Position numbers and translations under genes: made by a program
The notes under the pieces: model-generated
Told to the model about the DNA's origin: nothing
Databases searched by the model: none
The model's input: only the letters and a program-made list of their open reading frames with translations
Source of the DNA: Rhizobium chutanense
Lineage (GTDB): Bacteria; Pseudomonadota; Alphaproteobacteria; Rhizobiales; Rhizobiaceae
Direction: 5' to 3'
DNA length: 64,000 nucleotides
Assembly (NCBI RefSeq): GCF_002531935.1
Contig: NZ_NWSV01000002.1
Span: 248,001 to 312,000, forward strand
Part shown: piece by piece, positions 55,163-62,701 of the stretch
Position numbering within the stretch: position 1 is the first letter of the stretch
Layout: each line of letters opens with the position of its first letter

Positions 55163-56620
55163 CTATCCGGTCGCTGTGATAAGCCGCTGTATTTTCAGCA
55201 TATCGTCTCGAAATCGTGCGAGTTCCTCCGCCTTCAATCGCTCGTCGGGAATCCGCAGCAGATAGGACGGATGCACTGTCACGAACAGCCTCCGCCCACC
55301 TTCGATTGCCATCGCCTGCCCCCTGATATCCTGGAGACGCTGCTTCGCATCGGTCAGCGCGGCAAGCGCCGTCGCTCCCATGGCTACAATCAGCTTGGGT
55401 TTGACCAGTTTTATTTCCAGATCGAGCCACCAGCGGCAATGCTTCACCTCGCCCATGTTGGGCTTCTGGTGGATGCGGCGCTTGCCGCGCGGCTCATATT
55501 TGAAATGCTTGACGGCATTGGTGACATAGAGCCTTGAGCGGTCGATACCCGCCTCCGCTATCACCTGGTCGAGCAACCGGCCGGCCGGACCGACGAAGGG
55601 GCGGCCGGCAATATCCTCCTGGTCGCCCGGCTGCTCGCCGACAAACATCACCTCCGCATCGTCCGGCCCCTCCCCGAACACGGTCTGCGTGGCCTTCTCA
55701 TGCAGCGGACAACGGGTGCAGACGGCAGCTTCGCTGCTGAGGGCTTCCAGCGTGCCGGCCAAAGCCTCGGGCTCTGCGGGATGGTTGCGCGCCGCCGCCT
55801 GCAGCCGGTCGTGAAAGGGCAGCGATTGCGTCGCCTCGCGCGCCGCCATCTCCCGCACCTTGCTCTCGGCCGACGCAATCAGCCCGGGGATGAGATCGGC
55901 TTCCGGCAGGTTCTTCCAGTATTTCTTCGGCATCTCCGCCTGCATCGCCTTCACCTTCAATCGCGCCGGATTGAAGATGTTGGCGTAGTAGGTACGCCAG
56001 AGTTCGTCCGCGGCGTCGCTCAGATTGGGCTTCTCGCACGGTTCGTCTCTCATCGTCAGCCGCTCCCCGTCCCAAGCGGCCGAGCCCTTGGGCGTTGCGA
56101 TCAGCCAGTCCATGTCGGTGAAGCGCCGCTGGAAGAAGGGCGCCGTGCGCCTGACGATATGGTGGTCCGGCTCGAACCAGGCGATGAATTTTCGCCGACC
56201 CTCCGGCTCCGCACCAACTTCCTTGAAACGTACGAAGGCCGTCATCTTGTGCGCATCGCGCCGGACATTTTTCGCCATCAGCCGGACACGCACCACATCC
56301 TCGTCGGAGGCCGCTTCGAGCAGCTGCCGGTCCAGCTGCAGCCGCCAGAGCAGGCGGTAAAGCAGCGAGAACCGCGCCGGATCGGAATGGCAAAGAACCG
56401 TCTCGGCAAGCTCGATGAAGGCCGGCGGCACCGTCATCGGCTTGCGTGTCGCCGCAGGCTCCGGCGGCATGGCGTCGCGCTGAAATGAAAGATCCGCCTC
56501 AGCACTTTTTTCGCGCCAGTCGATCTCCTCAGGCAGGATGCCGGCGGCCGCAAAAGCGCGCGCGGCATCGCGCCACTCGCCAAGATCGCCCCGTCCTGCA
56601 AGCACGACCCGGCGCATCAC
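55163..56620 (-). CDS. UdgX-type uracil-DNA glycosylase fused to a DUF4130 domain
   Basis: The product has 485 residues. Residues about 80-245 form the DUF4130 domain (DWLIATPKGSAAWDGERL, then WRTYYANIFNPARLKVKAM and MPKKYWKNLPE). Residues about 295-480 are a family-4-like uracil-DNA glycosylase: Fe-S cysteines CTRC (301-304), motif GEQPGDQED (328-336), the KRRIH loop (380-384) and HPSYLLR (450-456). That loop, with its His384, is the mark of UdgX, which becomes covalently bound to uracil-containing DNA. The start overlaps the radical-SAM gene by 4 bases, and a LexA box precedes that gene, so the pair should be induced by DNA damage. Confidence 0.9.
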   Translation of the reverse strand: MMRRVVLAGRGDLGEWRDAARAFAAAGILPEEIDWREKSAEADLSFQRDAMPPEPAATRKPMTVPPAFIELAETVLCHSDPARFSLLYRLLWRLQLDRQLLEAASDEDVVRVRLMAKNVRRDAHKMTAFVRFKEVGAEPEGRRKFIAWFEPDHHIVRRTAPFFQRRFTDMDWLIATPKGSAAWDGERLTMRDEPCEKPNLSDAADELWRTYYANIFNPARLKVKAMQAEMPKKYWKNLPEADLIPGLIASAESKVREMAAREATQSLPFHDRLQAAARNHPAEPEALAGTLEALSSEAAVCTRCPLHEKATQTVFGEGPDDAEVMFVGEQPGDQEDIAGRPFVGPAGRLLDQVIAEAGIDRSRLYVTNAVKHFKYEPRGKRRIHQKPNMGEVKHCRWWLDLEIKLVKPKLIVAMGATALAALTDAKQRLQDIRGQAMAIEGGRRLFVTVHPSYLLRIPDERLKAEELARFRDDMLKIQRLITATG

Positions 56621-57849
56621 AGCAACGACATTTGTTCAGGTTGCGGCTCGAACATGGCGCGAAGGTCCGCGCGGTCGATCAGCCGGCGCGGCGACCAGCC
56701 TTCTGCCGAGATGAAGGATTGAACCTTCTTGATCGAAACGCCGAGCCGCGAGAGATCGTCGAGCCGGAGCCGACGAAAGCGGCGGGCCGAAACGATTGCC
56801 TTCACCGTCTTGGTACCGAGCCCGGGTACGCGCAGCAATCGCTCGCGTTCGGCTTTATTGATATCGACGGGAAATTCGCCCCGATTGGCGAGCGCCCAGG
56901 CGAGTTTCGGATCGAGATTGAGATCGAGCATGCCGCCCGCCTGGTTGGCCGTGATCTCGTCGATGCCGAAACCGTAGAAGCGATAGAGCCAGTCGGCCTG
57001 GTAAAGCCGATGCTCGCGCATCAGCGGCGGCTTGATCAGCGGCAGGTTTTTCGACGAATCCGGGATCGGGCTGAAGGCGGAATAATAGACGCGCTTCAGG
57101 CCATAGCTGCTGTAGAGCCGGCCGCTGCTCGCAAGGATAGTCGCGTCACTCGCCCCGTCCGCCCCGACGATCATCTGCGTGCTCTGGCCGGCCGGAACGA
57201 AACGCTGGCGTTTCTTCGTCTTAAGCGTCGGTTCGCCCGCCGCCTCGATCTTCAGCCTGAGATCGCCCATCGATCGCCTTATATTGGCGGGTTTCTTCTC
57301 CGGTGCGAAGCGGGTGATGCCGCTGTCGGTCGGCAACTCGATATTGAGCGACAGCCTGTCGGCATGAAGTCCCGCCTCCTCGATCAAATGCGGCGATGCT
57401 TCGGGGATCGCTTTCAGATGGATATAACCGCGAAAATGATGGGTTACACGCAATTCACGGACGATACGGACCATCTCCTCCATCGTGTAATCGGACGAAC
57501 GAATGATGCCGGAGGAAAGGAACAGGCCTTCGATATAGTTGCGGCGGTAGAATTCCAGCGTCAGCCAGACGACCTCCTCCGCCGTGAAACGTGCCCGCTC
57601 GACATTGCTCGACGAGCGATTGACGCAATAGGCGCAGTCATAGATGCAGAAATTGGTGAGCAGTATCTTCAGAAGCGAAATGCACCGCCCATCCGGAGCA
57701 TAGGCATGGCAAATACCGGATCCCTCGGTCGAACCCAGTCCTCCGCTTGCGCTCGAATCGCGTCTCACCGTGCCACTGGAGGCGCAGGAAGCGTCATATT
57801 TCGCGGCGTCGGAAAGAATGGCCAAGCGTTCGGCAAGCGACTTCTTCAT
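56617..57849 (-). CDS. Putative DNA modification/repair radical SAM protein
   Basis: From the ATG at 57849 the product has 410 residues. The radical SAM motif is CIYDCAYC (Cys 68, 72, 75), after ISLLKILLTNF. The middle holds the family's AFSPIPDSSKNLPLI and REHRLYQADWLYRFYGF blocks. A helix-hairpin-helix pair lies near the C terminus (LRVPGLGTKTVKAIVSAR and LRLDDLSRLGVSIKKV), fitting DNA binding. The family always travels with a UdgX/DUF4130 protein, as here; the reaction is unknown. A LexA box ends 6 bases before the ATG, so the transcript is probably leaderless or nearly so. Confidence 0.9.
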   Translation of the reverse strand: MKKSLAERLAILSDAAKYDASCASSGTVRRDSSASGGLGSTEGSGICHAYAPDGRCISLLKILLTNFCIYDCAYCVNRSSSNVERARFTAEEVVWLTLEFYRRNYIEGLFLSSGIIRSSDYTMEEMVRIVRELRVTHHFRGYIHLKAIPEASPHLIEEAGLHADRLSLNIELPTDSGITRFAPEKKPANIRRSMGDLRLKIEAAGEPTLKTKKRQRFVPAGQSTQMIVGADGASDATILASSGRLYSSYGLKRVYYSAFSPIPDSSKNLPLIKPPLMREHRLYQADWLYRFYGFGIDEITANQAGGMLDLNLDPKLAWALANRGEFPVDINKAERERLLRVPGLGTKTVKAIVSARRFRRLRLDDLSRLGVSIKKVQSFISAEGWSPRRLIDRADLRAMFEPQPEQMSLL

Positions 57850-57855
57850 TCTTGT

Positions 57856-57870
57856 GTTCACTATATGTTC
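57856..57870 (-). promoter_or_regulatory. LexA (SOS) box of the radical-SAM/UdgX operon
   Basis: Read on the minus strand, GAAC-ATATAGT-GAAC matches the alphaproteobacterial LexA operator exactly. A TTGACT -35-like hexamer lies at 57881-57886, and a -10-like TATAGT falls inside the box with 15-base spacing. The ATG at 57849 follows 6 bases after. LexA binding would therefore block the polymerase directly. Confidence 0.88.
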
Positions 57871-58012
57871 TAATGCGCCCAGTCAACCGAAACCATCCCG
57901 CCGCTGCCCATTTCGCCCGATGCCGCAGTGGGTTGTATTTCACCTATGCGAATTTTCTGGAAATCGGCCTTGCCGATCTGCTATAAGCACTTAACTAGAA
58001 TTGTGGCACGGT

Positions 58013-58044
58013 TCCGAAGCTCCCCTTCGGGACCTGTTTTCTTT
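58013..58044 (+). terminator. Terminator-like hairpin in the greA leader
   Basis: A 6-bp stem CCGAAG / CTTCGG with a 5-base loop (58013-58029) is followed by a T-rich stretch GTTTTCTTTT (58034-58043), 48 bases before the greA ATG. It could end a short leader RNA or attenuate greA. In E. coli the greA leader also makes short terminated RNAs (GraL); the likeness is by analogy. Confidence 0.4.
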
Positions 58045-58091
58045 TGTGTGGGCGCCTGATTGCGCAAACACAAGGAGTGAAGGACAAAAAA

Positions 58092-58568
58092 ATGGTTGAA
58101 AAGGTACCGATGACACAGGGTGGTTTCGTCAAGCTGCAGGAAGAGCTGCGCTGGCGTCAGCAGGAGGAGCGCCCCCGAATCATCGAGGCGATCGCCGAGG
58201 CCCGTGCTCATGGCGACCTTTCCGAAAACGCCGAATATCACGCCGCCAAGGAAGCCCAGAGCCACAATGAAGGCCGCATCAGCGAGCTGGAAGACCTGAC
58301 GGCGCGCGCCGAGGTTATCGACCTCACCAAGATGTCCGGCGACAAGATCAAGTTCGGCGCCAAGGTGAAACTCGTCGACGAGGACACCGAGGAAGAAAAG
58401 ACCTACCAGATCGTCGGCGACCAGGAAGCCGACGTCAAGGCCGGCCGCATCTCGATCTCCTCCCCGATCGCCCGCGCGCTGATCGGCAAGGAAGTCGGCG
58501 ATTCCATCGAGGTCAATGCGCCGGGCGGCTCGAAGGCCTATGAAATTCTCCAGGTGACCTGGGGCTGA
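58092..58568 (+). CDS. greA: Transcription elongation factor GreA
   Basis: The product has 158 residues, the exact size of E. coli GreA. The N-terminal coiled coil (about 1-75) carries the acidic tip in [18 protein letters not shown], where the Asp and Glu direct RNA cleavage. The C-terminal FKBP-like domain includes [53 protein letters not shown]. It rescues backtracked RNA polymerase by stimulating transcript cleavage. GAAGGA lies 7 bases before the ATG. It precedes the lpcC-like gene by 28 bases. Confidence 0.98.
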   Translation: MVEKVPMTQGGFVKLQEELRWRQQEERPRIIEAIAEARAHGDLSENAEYHAAKEAQSHNEGRISELEDLTARAEVIDLTKMSGDKIKFGAKVKLVDEDTEEEKTYQIVGDQEADVKAGRISISSPIARALIGKEVGDSIEVNAPGGSKAYEILQVTWG

Positions 58569-58596
58569 TCGCCCGCCAGACGCGAGACCCCATCCC

Positions 58597-59655
58597 TTGC
58601 CGGATATTCGTGACGTCGAGATCATCGCGCCCAATTTCAAGCGCCGGCTCTCCGGCGTCACGTCGACCATCGTCCAGCTCATCCCATGCCAGATCCGCCT
58701 CGGTTTCAGGATCGCGACACTCGGCCCCGGCCTGCCGGAAGGCCTGCCGAAGCTGAAGTGGCGCCAGCTCGCCGGCCTCTGGCGCCCGCCGGCGCGCCGG
58801 CGCCAGCGCGTCTGGCACGCACGCCGCAACAATGAGATGGCCGTCGGCATCCTGCTTCGCCATGTCCTGCGCATGCCGCTGAAACTGCTCTTCACCTCGG
58901 CCGCGCAACGCCGCCACACCGCCTACACAAAATGGCTGATCCGCCGCATGGACGCGGTGATCGCAACCAGCGACCGGTCCGGCTCCTTCCTTGAGATGCC
59001 CCACACGGTCATCCAGCACGGCGTCGACCTTTCACTGTTCCATCCGCCGGAAACGGCAGAGGACGGCATTGCCGCCACCGGCCTGCCCGGACGCTATCTC
59101 GTCGGCTGCTTCGGCCGCGTGCGCCATCAGAAAGGCACTGACCTCTTCGTCCAGGCGATGATCGAGCTGCTGCCGAAGCACCCGGAATGGACGGCTGTTG
59201 TTTCCGGCCGGGTGACCGCGGAGCACACCGCCTTCGGCGACAAGCTCAAGGCCGATGTCGCCGCCGCCGGCCTCGGCGATCGCATCCTCTTCCTTGGCGA
59301 AGTGCCTGACATCAAGGTCTGGTACCGCCGCCTGACGCTTTACGTCGCGCCCTCTCGCAACGAAGGCTTCGGCCTGACGCCGCTCGAAGCCATGGCCTCA
59401 CGGACGGCGGTGGTGGCATCGGATGCGGGCGCCTATGCCGAACTGATCGCCGAGGGCGAGGCCGGCTCGGTCGTCGCCGCCGGCGACGGTGAGGCGCTGA
59501 CCCGCGCCATCGCCCCCTATATCGCAGATCCCGCATTGGCGATCGCCCGTGGCGAGAACGCGCTGCGGCATGTCAGGGCGAATTTTGCGCTGGAAAAAGA
59601 AGCAAACGCGATCGGCGCCGTTTATACCAGACTTCTCGGCGACAACCGCGGCTGA
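58597..59655 (+). CDS. lpcC: LPS core glycosyltransferase (LpcC/LpsB-like, GT4)
   Basis: The product has 352 residues from a TTG start. The opening IRDVEIIAPNFKRRLSGVTSTIVQLIP is that of the rhizobial LPS core mannosyltransferase LpcC/LpsB, known to lie next to greA in Sinorhizobium and Rhizobium. GT4 motifs: GRVRHQKGTDLFVQAM and the acidic-pair region EGFGLTPLEAMASRTAVVASDAGAYAEL. It transfers mannose (GDP-mannose) to the LPS inner core in the cytoplasm. The name rests on recognised sequence and order; no acceptor was checked. Confidence 0.88.
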   Translation: MPDIRDVEIIAPNFKRRLSGVTSTIVQLIPCQIRLGFRIATLGPGLPEGLPKLKWRQLAGLWRPPARRRQRVWHARRNNEMAVGILLRHVLRMPLKLLFTSAAQRRHTAYTKWLIRRMDAVIATSDRSGSFLEMPHTVIQHGVDLSLFHPPETAEDGIAATGLPGRYLVGCFGRVRHQKGTDLFVQAMIELLPKHPEWTAVVSGRVTAEHTAFGDKLKADVAAAGLGDRILFLGEVPDIKVWYRRLTLYVAPSRNEGFGLTPLEAMASRTAVVASDAGAYAELIAEGEAGSVVAAGDGEALTRAIAPYIADPALAIARGENALRHVRANFALEKEANAIGAVYTRLLGDNRG

Positions 59656-59777
59656 AGCCGAAAAAGAAACGGCCGGTTGGACCACGGAAATAGCCGCGCC
59701 AACCCCTCCTCCGTCATGCTCGGGCTTGTCCCGAGCATCTGCCTTCGGTCGATAGGGCAGCAGATCCTCGGCACAAG

Positions 59778-61030
59778 TGTAAAGCCCGGATACATACCTG
59801 ACAGATGTTCGGAGACATGCCTGACACTTTCGAGATGATTTTTCGGGAGGTCGGCATGGTTTGGCGGTCGAGGTCAGTTGTGGATGAGCGATTGGAATTC
59901 TGCCGGTTGGCGGGGCTTGAGGGTGCGAACGTCTCTGCGCTTTGCCAGCGCTTCGGCATCAGCCGGCAAACGGGCTATGTCTGGCTGCAGCGCCTGCAGG
60001 CGGGCGAGCCCGTAGAGGACCGCTCCCGCCGGCCGCATGCGAGCCCGCGGCGCACCGCAGCCGATCTCGAAGGCGCGGTGCTTGATATACGCGACGAACA
60101 TCCGGCCTGGGGAGCGCGCAAGATCGCCCGCCGGCTGCAGGATCTCGGGACCGCGCCGCCGTCAGCCTCCACTGTCCATGCCATACTGGTGCGTCACGAC
60201 CGTATCGGGCCGCAGATGGGCGGGCAGCCGGCGCTCGGCCGCTTCGAGCGCGAGGCGCCCAACCTGCTATGGCAGATGGACTTCAAGGGTCGCACGCAGC
60301 TCGTCTCGGGCCTCTGGTGCCATCCGCTGACTGTCATCGACGACCATTCCCGCTTCGCCGTCGGGCTCGAAGCCTGCGCCGACGAGCGCCTGCAGACCGT
60401 CCGCGGCCGGCTGGAGACGATCCTGCGCCGCCACGGCCTGCCGATGGCCATCTATACCGACAACGGCAATCCATGGGGCACCGGCGTGCCCAACCAATGG
60501 ACAAGGTTGCGCGTCTGGCTGCTCAAGCTCGGCATCGACCTCATCCATGCCAGGCCCTACCACCCCCAGGGCCGCGGTAAGAACGAACGCTTCCACCGCA
60601 GCCTCAAGGCGGAGGTCTTCGACTTCGCCGCACTCGCCAGCCACGCCCAGGCGCAACAAGCCTTCGACCGCTGGCGTGACATCTACAACCACTACCGTCC
60701 CCACCAGGGCATCGACATGGCCGTACCGGCCAGCCGCTACCGGCCTTCACCGCGCCCCTTCCCCGACCGCCTGCCCGAACCAGACTATAACAGCGGCGAA
60801 ATCGTGCGCCGCGTTGGAACAACCAAGGGCTATGTCAGCTTCAAGGGACGGGCCTGGCGCGTGCCCAACGCCTTCAAAACCGAATGCCTCGCTATCCGCC
60901 CGCTCCAGCAAGACGGTCTCTACGGCGTCTTCTTTGGCGCAACCCAGGTCGCAAAAATCGACCTCAAAAGCCAGGACTAAGTGTCAGGCATGTCTCCGAA
61001 CATCTGTCAGGTATGTATCCGGGCTATACA
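59778..61030 (+). mobile_element. IS481-family insertion sequence, complete
   Basis: The ends are inverted copies over 51 bases with one mismatch (left 59778-59828, right 60980-61030, starting TGTA[A/T]AGCCCGGATAC). The inner 46 bases are a perfect inverted repeat. The 5-bp direct repeat ACAAG flanks the element (59773-59777 and 61031-61035). Length 1253 bases, with one transposase gene. The perfect ends, target duplication and open transposase frame suggest a recent insertion and an element that is still active. Confidence 0.95.
59856..60980 (+). CDS. IS481-family transposase
   Basis: From the ATG at 59856 (GGGAGG 5 bases upstream) the product has 374 residues. ATGs at 59805 and 59817 lie within the inverted repeat and are less likely. 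An N-terminal helix-turn-helix (VSALCQRFGISRQTGYVWLQR) precedes the DDE core: Asp142 (WQMDFKG), Asp202 (YTDNGNP), Glu244 (GRGKNERFHRSLK). The final Gly-Tyr-Val-Ser-Phe-Lys-Gly-Arg-Ala-Trp-Arg-Val-Pro stretch is typical of the family. It cuts and joins the IS ends. The stop codon runs into the right repeat. Confidence 0.95.
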   Translation: MVWRSRSVVDERLEFCRLAGLEGANVSALCQRFGISRQTGYVWLQRLQAGEPVEDRSRRPHASPRRTAADLEGAVLDIRDEHPAWGARKIARRLQDLGTAPPSASTVHAILVRHDRIGPQMGGQPALGRFEREAPNLLWQMDFKGRTQLVSGLWCHPLTVIDDHSRFAVGLEACADERLQTVRGRLETILRRHGLPMAIYTDNGNPWGTGVPNQWTRLRVWLLKLGIDLIHARPYHPQGRGKNERFHRSLKAEVFDFAALASHAQAQQAFDRWRDIYNHYRPHQGIDMAVPASRYRPSPRPFPDRLPEPDYNSGEIVRRVGTTKGYVSFKGRAWRVPNAFKTECLAIRPLQQDGLYGVFFGATQVAKIDLKSQD

Positions 61031-61071
61031 ACAAGGCCGAGGATGACGAAAGTGGAGAGCTAACAAGCGAA

Positions 61072-61093
61072 CGGCCCGTCGGATGACGGGCCG
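61072..61093 (-). terminator. Terminator-like hairpin after dctA
   Basis: A 9-bp stem CGGCCCGTC / GACGGGCCG with a 4-base loop lies 36 bases past the dctA stop, on its downstream side. The following bases are TTCGCTTGTTAG, with only a weak T-run. Confidence 0.65.
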
Positions 61094-61128
61094 CTGCAAT
61101 ATCCAGGGATGACGAATTATCAGGCCGG

Positions 61129-62463
61129 TTATTCCGCCGGCTGAAGCCCGGCAGCCGGAGCGCCCTCTTCTGCCTGGCCGCCCAGCGCTCTAGCAAGCTG
61201 GGCCGTATCAAGCTCGTTTTCCCAGCGGGCCACGACGATCGTTGCGACCGCGTTGCCGACGAGATTGGTCAGCGCCCGGCATTCCGACATGAAACGGTCA
61301 ATGCCGAGGATGAGCGCCATGCCGGCGACCGGCACGGAGGGCACGACGGAGAGCGTTGCGGCAAGCGTGATGAAGCCGGCGCCGGTGATACCTGCGGCAC
61401 CCTTGGAGCTCAGCATCGCCACCAGGAGCAGCAGGATCTGGTCACCCCAGGAGAGGTTGATGCCGGTTGCCTGGGCAATGAAGAGGGCAGCCAGCGTCAT
61501 GTAGATGTTGGTGCCGTCGAGATTGAAGGAATAGCCCGTGGGGATGACGAGACCGACGACCGAGCGCTTGCAGCCGGCCTTTTCCATCTTGTTCATTAGG
61601 CCCGGAAGCGCGGCTTCCGAAGACGAGGTGCCAAGGACCAGCAGCAGTTCTTCCTTGATGTAGCGCAGCAGCGCCAGGATCGAGAAGCCGTTGTAGCGGG
61701 CGACGGCGCCGAGAACGACCAGAACGAATAGCAGCGAGGTGATGTAGAAGGTGCCGATCAGCATGGCGAGATTGGCGATCGAGCCGATGCCGTACTTGCC
61801 GATGGTGAAGGCCATGGCGCCGAAAGCGCCGATCGGGGCGGCCTTCATCAGGATGGCCACCAGCTTGAAGACCGGAGCCGTCAGGGCATTGAGGAAGCCG
61901 ACGACCTGCTCGCCCTTTTCGCCGACCATGGCAAGCGCGATGCCGAACAGCACCGAGAAGAACAGCACCTGCAGAATGTCGCCATCGGCAAAGGCGCCGA
62001 CAATCGTCGTCGGGATGATGTTGGTGAGGAAACCGACGATGCTCTGCTCATGCGCCTTCGAGGCATAGGTGGCGACGGCGGTGGGATCGAGCGAAGCCGG
62101 ATCGATGTTCATGCCGGCGCCGGGCTGGACGACATTGGCGACGATCATGCCGATGACGAGCGCCAGCGTCGAGAAGGTCAGGAAGTAAAGCATCGCCTTG
62201 CCGGCGACGCGGCCGACCTTTTTCAGGTCGCTCATGCCGGCAATGCCGGTCGCAACCGTCAGGAAGATGACCGGTGCAATGATCATCTTGACGAGCTTGA
62301 TGAAGGCATCGCCAAGCGGCTTCAATTGCGCCCCGAGTTCGGGGTAGAAATGGCCGAGCAGGATGCCGGCGGCGATGGCCGCGAGAACCTGAACGTAAAG
62401 ATGGGAATAAAAGGGCTTCTTGCCCTTGCTGTCTGCGACTGCATCGAATGGTGCTGCGATCAT
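61129..62463 (-). CDS. dctA: C4-dicarboxylate transporter DctA
   Basis: The product has 444 residues, as in rhizobial DctA. It belongs to the dicarboxylate/amino acid:cation symporter (SDF) family, with eight helices and two hairpin loops. Visible marks are [22 protein letters not shown] (HP1 serine-rich loop), [25 protein letters not shown] (helix 7 region) and [21 protein letters not shown] (HP2). It imports succinate, malate and fumarate, required for nitrogen fixation in bacteroids. A perfect sigma-54 promoter and two DctD-type sites lie upstream; AGGAGG precedes the ATG. Confidence 0.98.
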   Translation of the reverse strand: MIAAPFDAVADSKGKKPFYSHLYVQVLAAIAAGILLGHFYPELGAQLKPLGDAFIKLVKMIIAPVIFLTVATGIAGMSDLKKVGRVAGKAMLYFLTFSTLALVIGMIVANVVQPGAGMNIDPASLDPTAVATYASKAHEQSIVGFLTNIIPTTIVGAFADGDILQVLFFSVLFGIALAMVGEKGEQVVGFLNALTAPVFKLVAILMKAAPIGAFGAMAFTIGKYGIGSIANLAMLIGTFYITSLLFVLVVLGAVARYNGFSILALLRYIKEELLLVLGTSSSEAALPGLMNKMEKAGCKRSVVGLVIPTGYSFNLDGTNIYMTLAALFIAQATGINLSWGDQILLLLVAMLSSKGAAGITGAGFITLAATLSVVPSVPVAGMALILGIDRFMSECRALTNLVGNAVATIVVARWENELDTAQLARALGGQAEEGAPAAGLQPAE

Positions 62464-62556
62464 GATGTCCTCCTAAAGGCTCGTCCGGAACGAACTCCGG
62501 CCTCCCGAGCCGTTCGCTTCAAGTCCAACAGCTCAGCCGTTGTTGCCATCTCCTTC

Positions 62557-62571
62557 GCAATCACCGTGCCA
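62557..62571 (-). promoter_or_regulatory. Sigma-54 promoter of dctA
   Basis: On the minus strand TGGCAC-GGTGA-TTGC is an exact match to the sigma-54 consensus TGGCAC-N5-TTGC, with GG and GC ten bases apart. Transcription would start about 12 bases further on, leaving a leader of about 80 bases before the dctA ATG. Confidence 0.95.
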
Positions 62572-62645
62572 GTTTTGGAAATAAAATTAAATAATTGATT
62601 TTACTATATAAAATTTATCAAAGTCGCCGACGACCCGTTGAACTA

Positions 62646-62693
62646 TGCGGAAATCCGCACAAATCCATTTGCATCCCGTGCAGAAAAATGCAC
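62646..62693. promoter_or_regulatory. Two DctD-type enhancer sites in the dctA-dctB gap
   Basis: Two palindromes, TGCGGAAATCCGCA (62646-62659) and GTGCAGAAAAATGCAC (62678-62693), lie 75-135 bases upstream of the dctA sigma-54 promoter. Tandem dyads of this type bind the response regulator DctD, known for rhizobial dctA. The second lies immediately before the dctB start, so it could also affect dctB. Confidence 0.85.
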
Positions 62694-62701
62694 AATCCGC
62701 C

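Larger units (their letters stand above)
59713..61047. repeat. Rhizobial intergenic mosaic element (RIME-type), split by an IS
   Basis: The left palindrome ATGCTCGGG-CTTGT-CCCGAGCAT (59716-59738) and a right palindrome ATCCTCGGC-ACAAG-GCCGAGGAT form an inverted pair. The right palindrome is interrupted in its ACAAG loop by the IS481 element: its left arm ends at 59772, and its right arm begins at 61036. Without the insertion and its duplication the element would be about 77 bases long. Confidence 0.8.
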
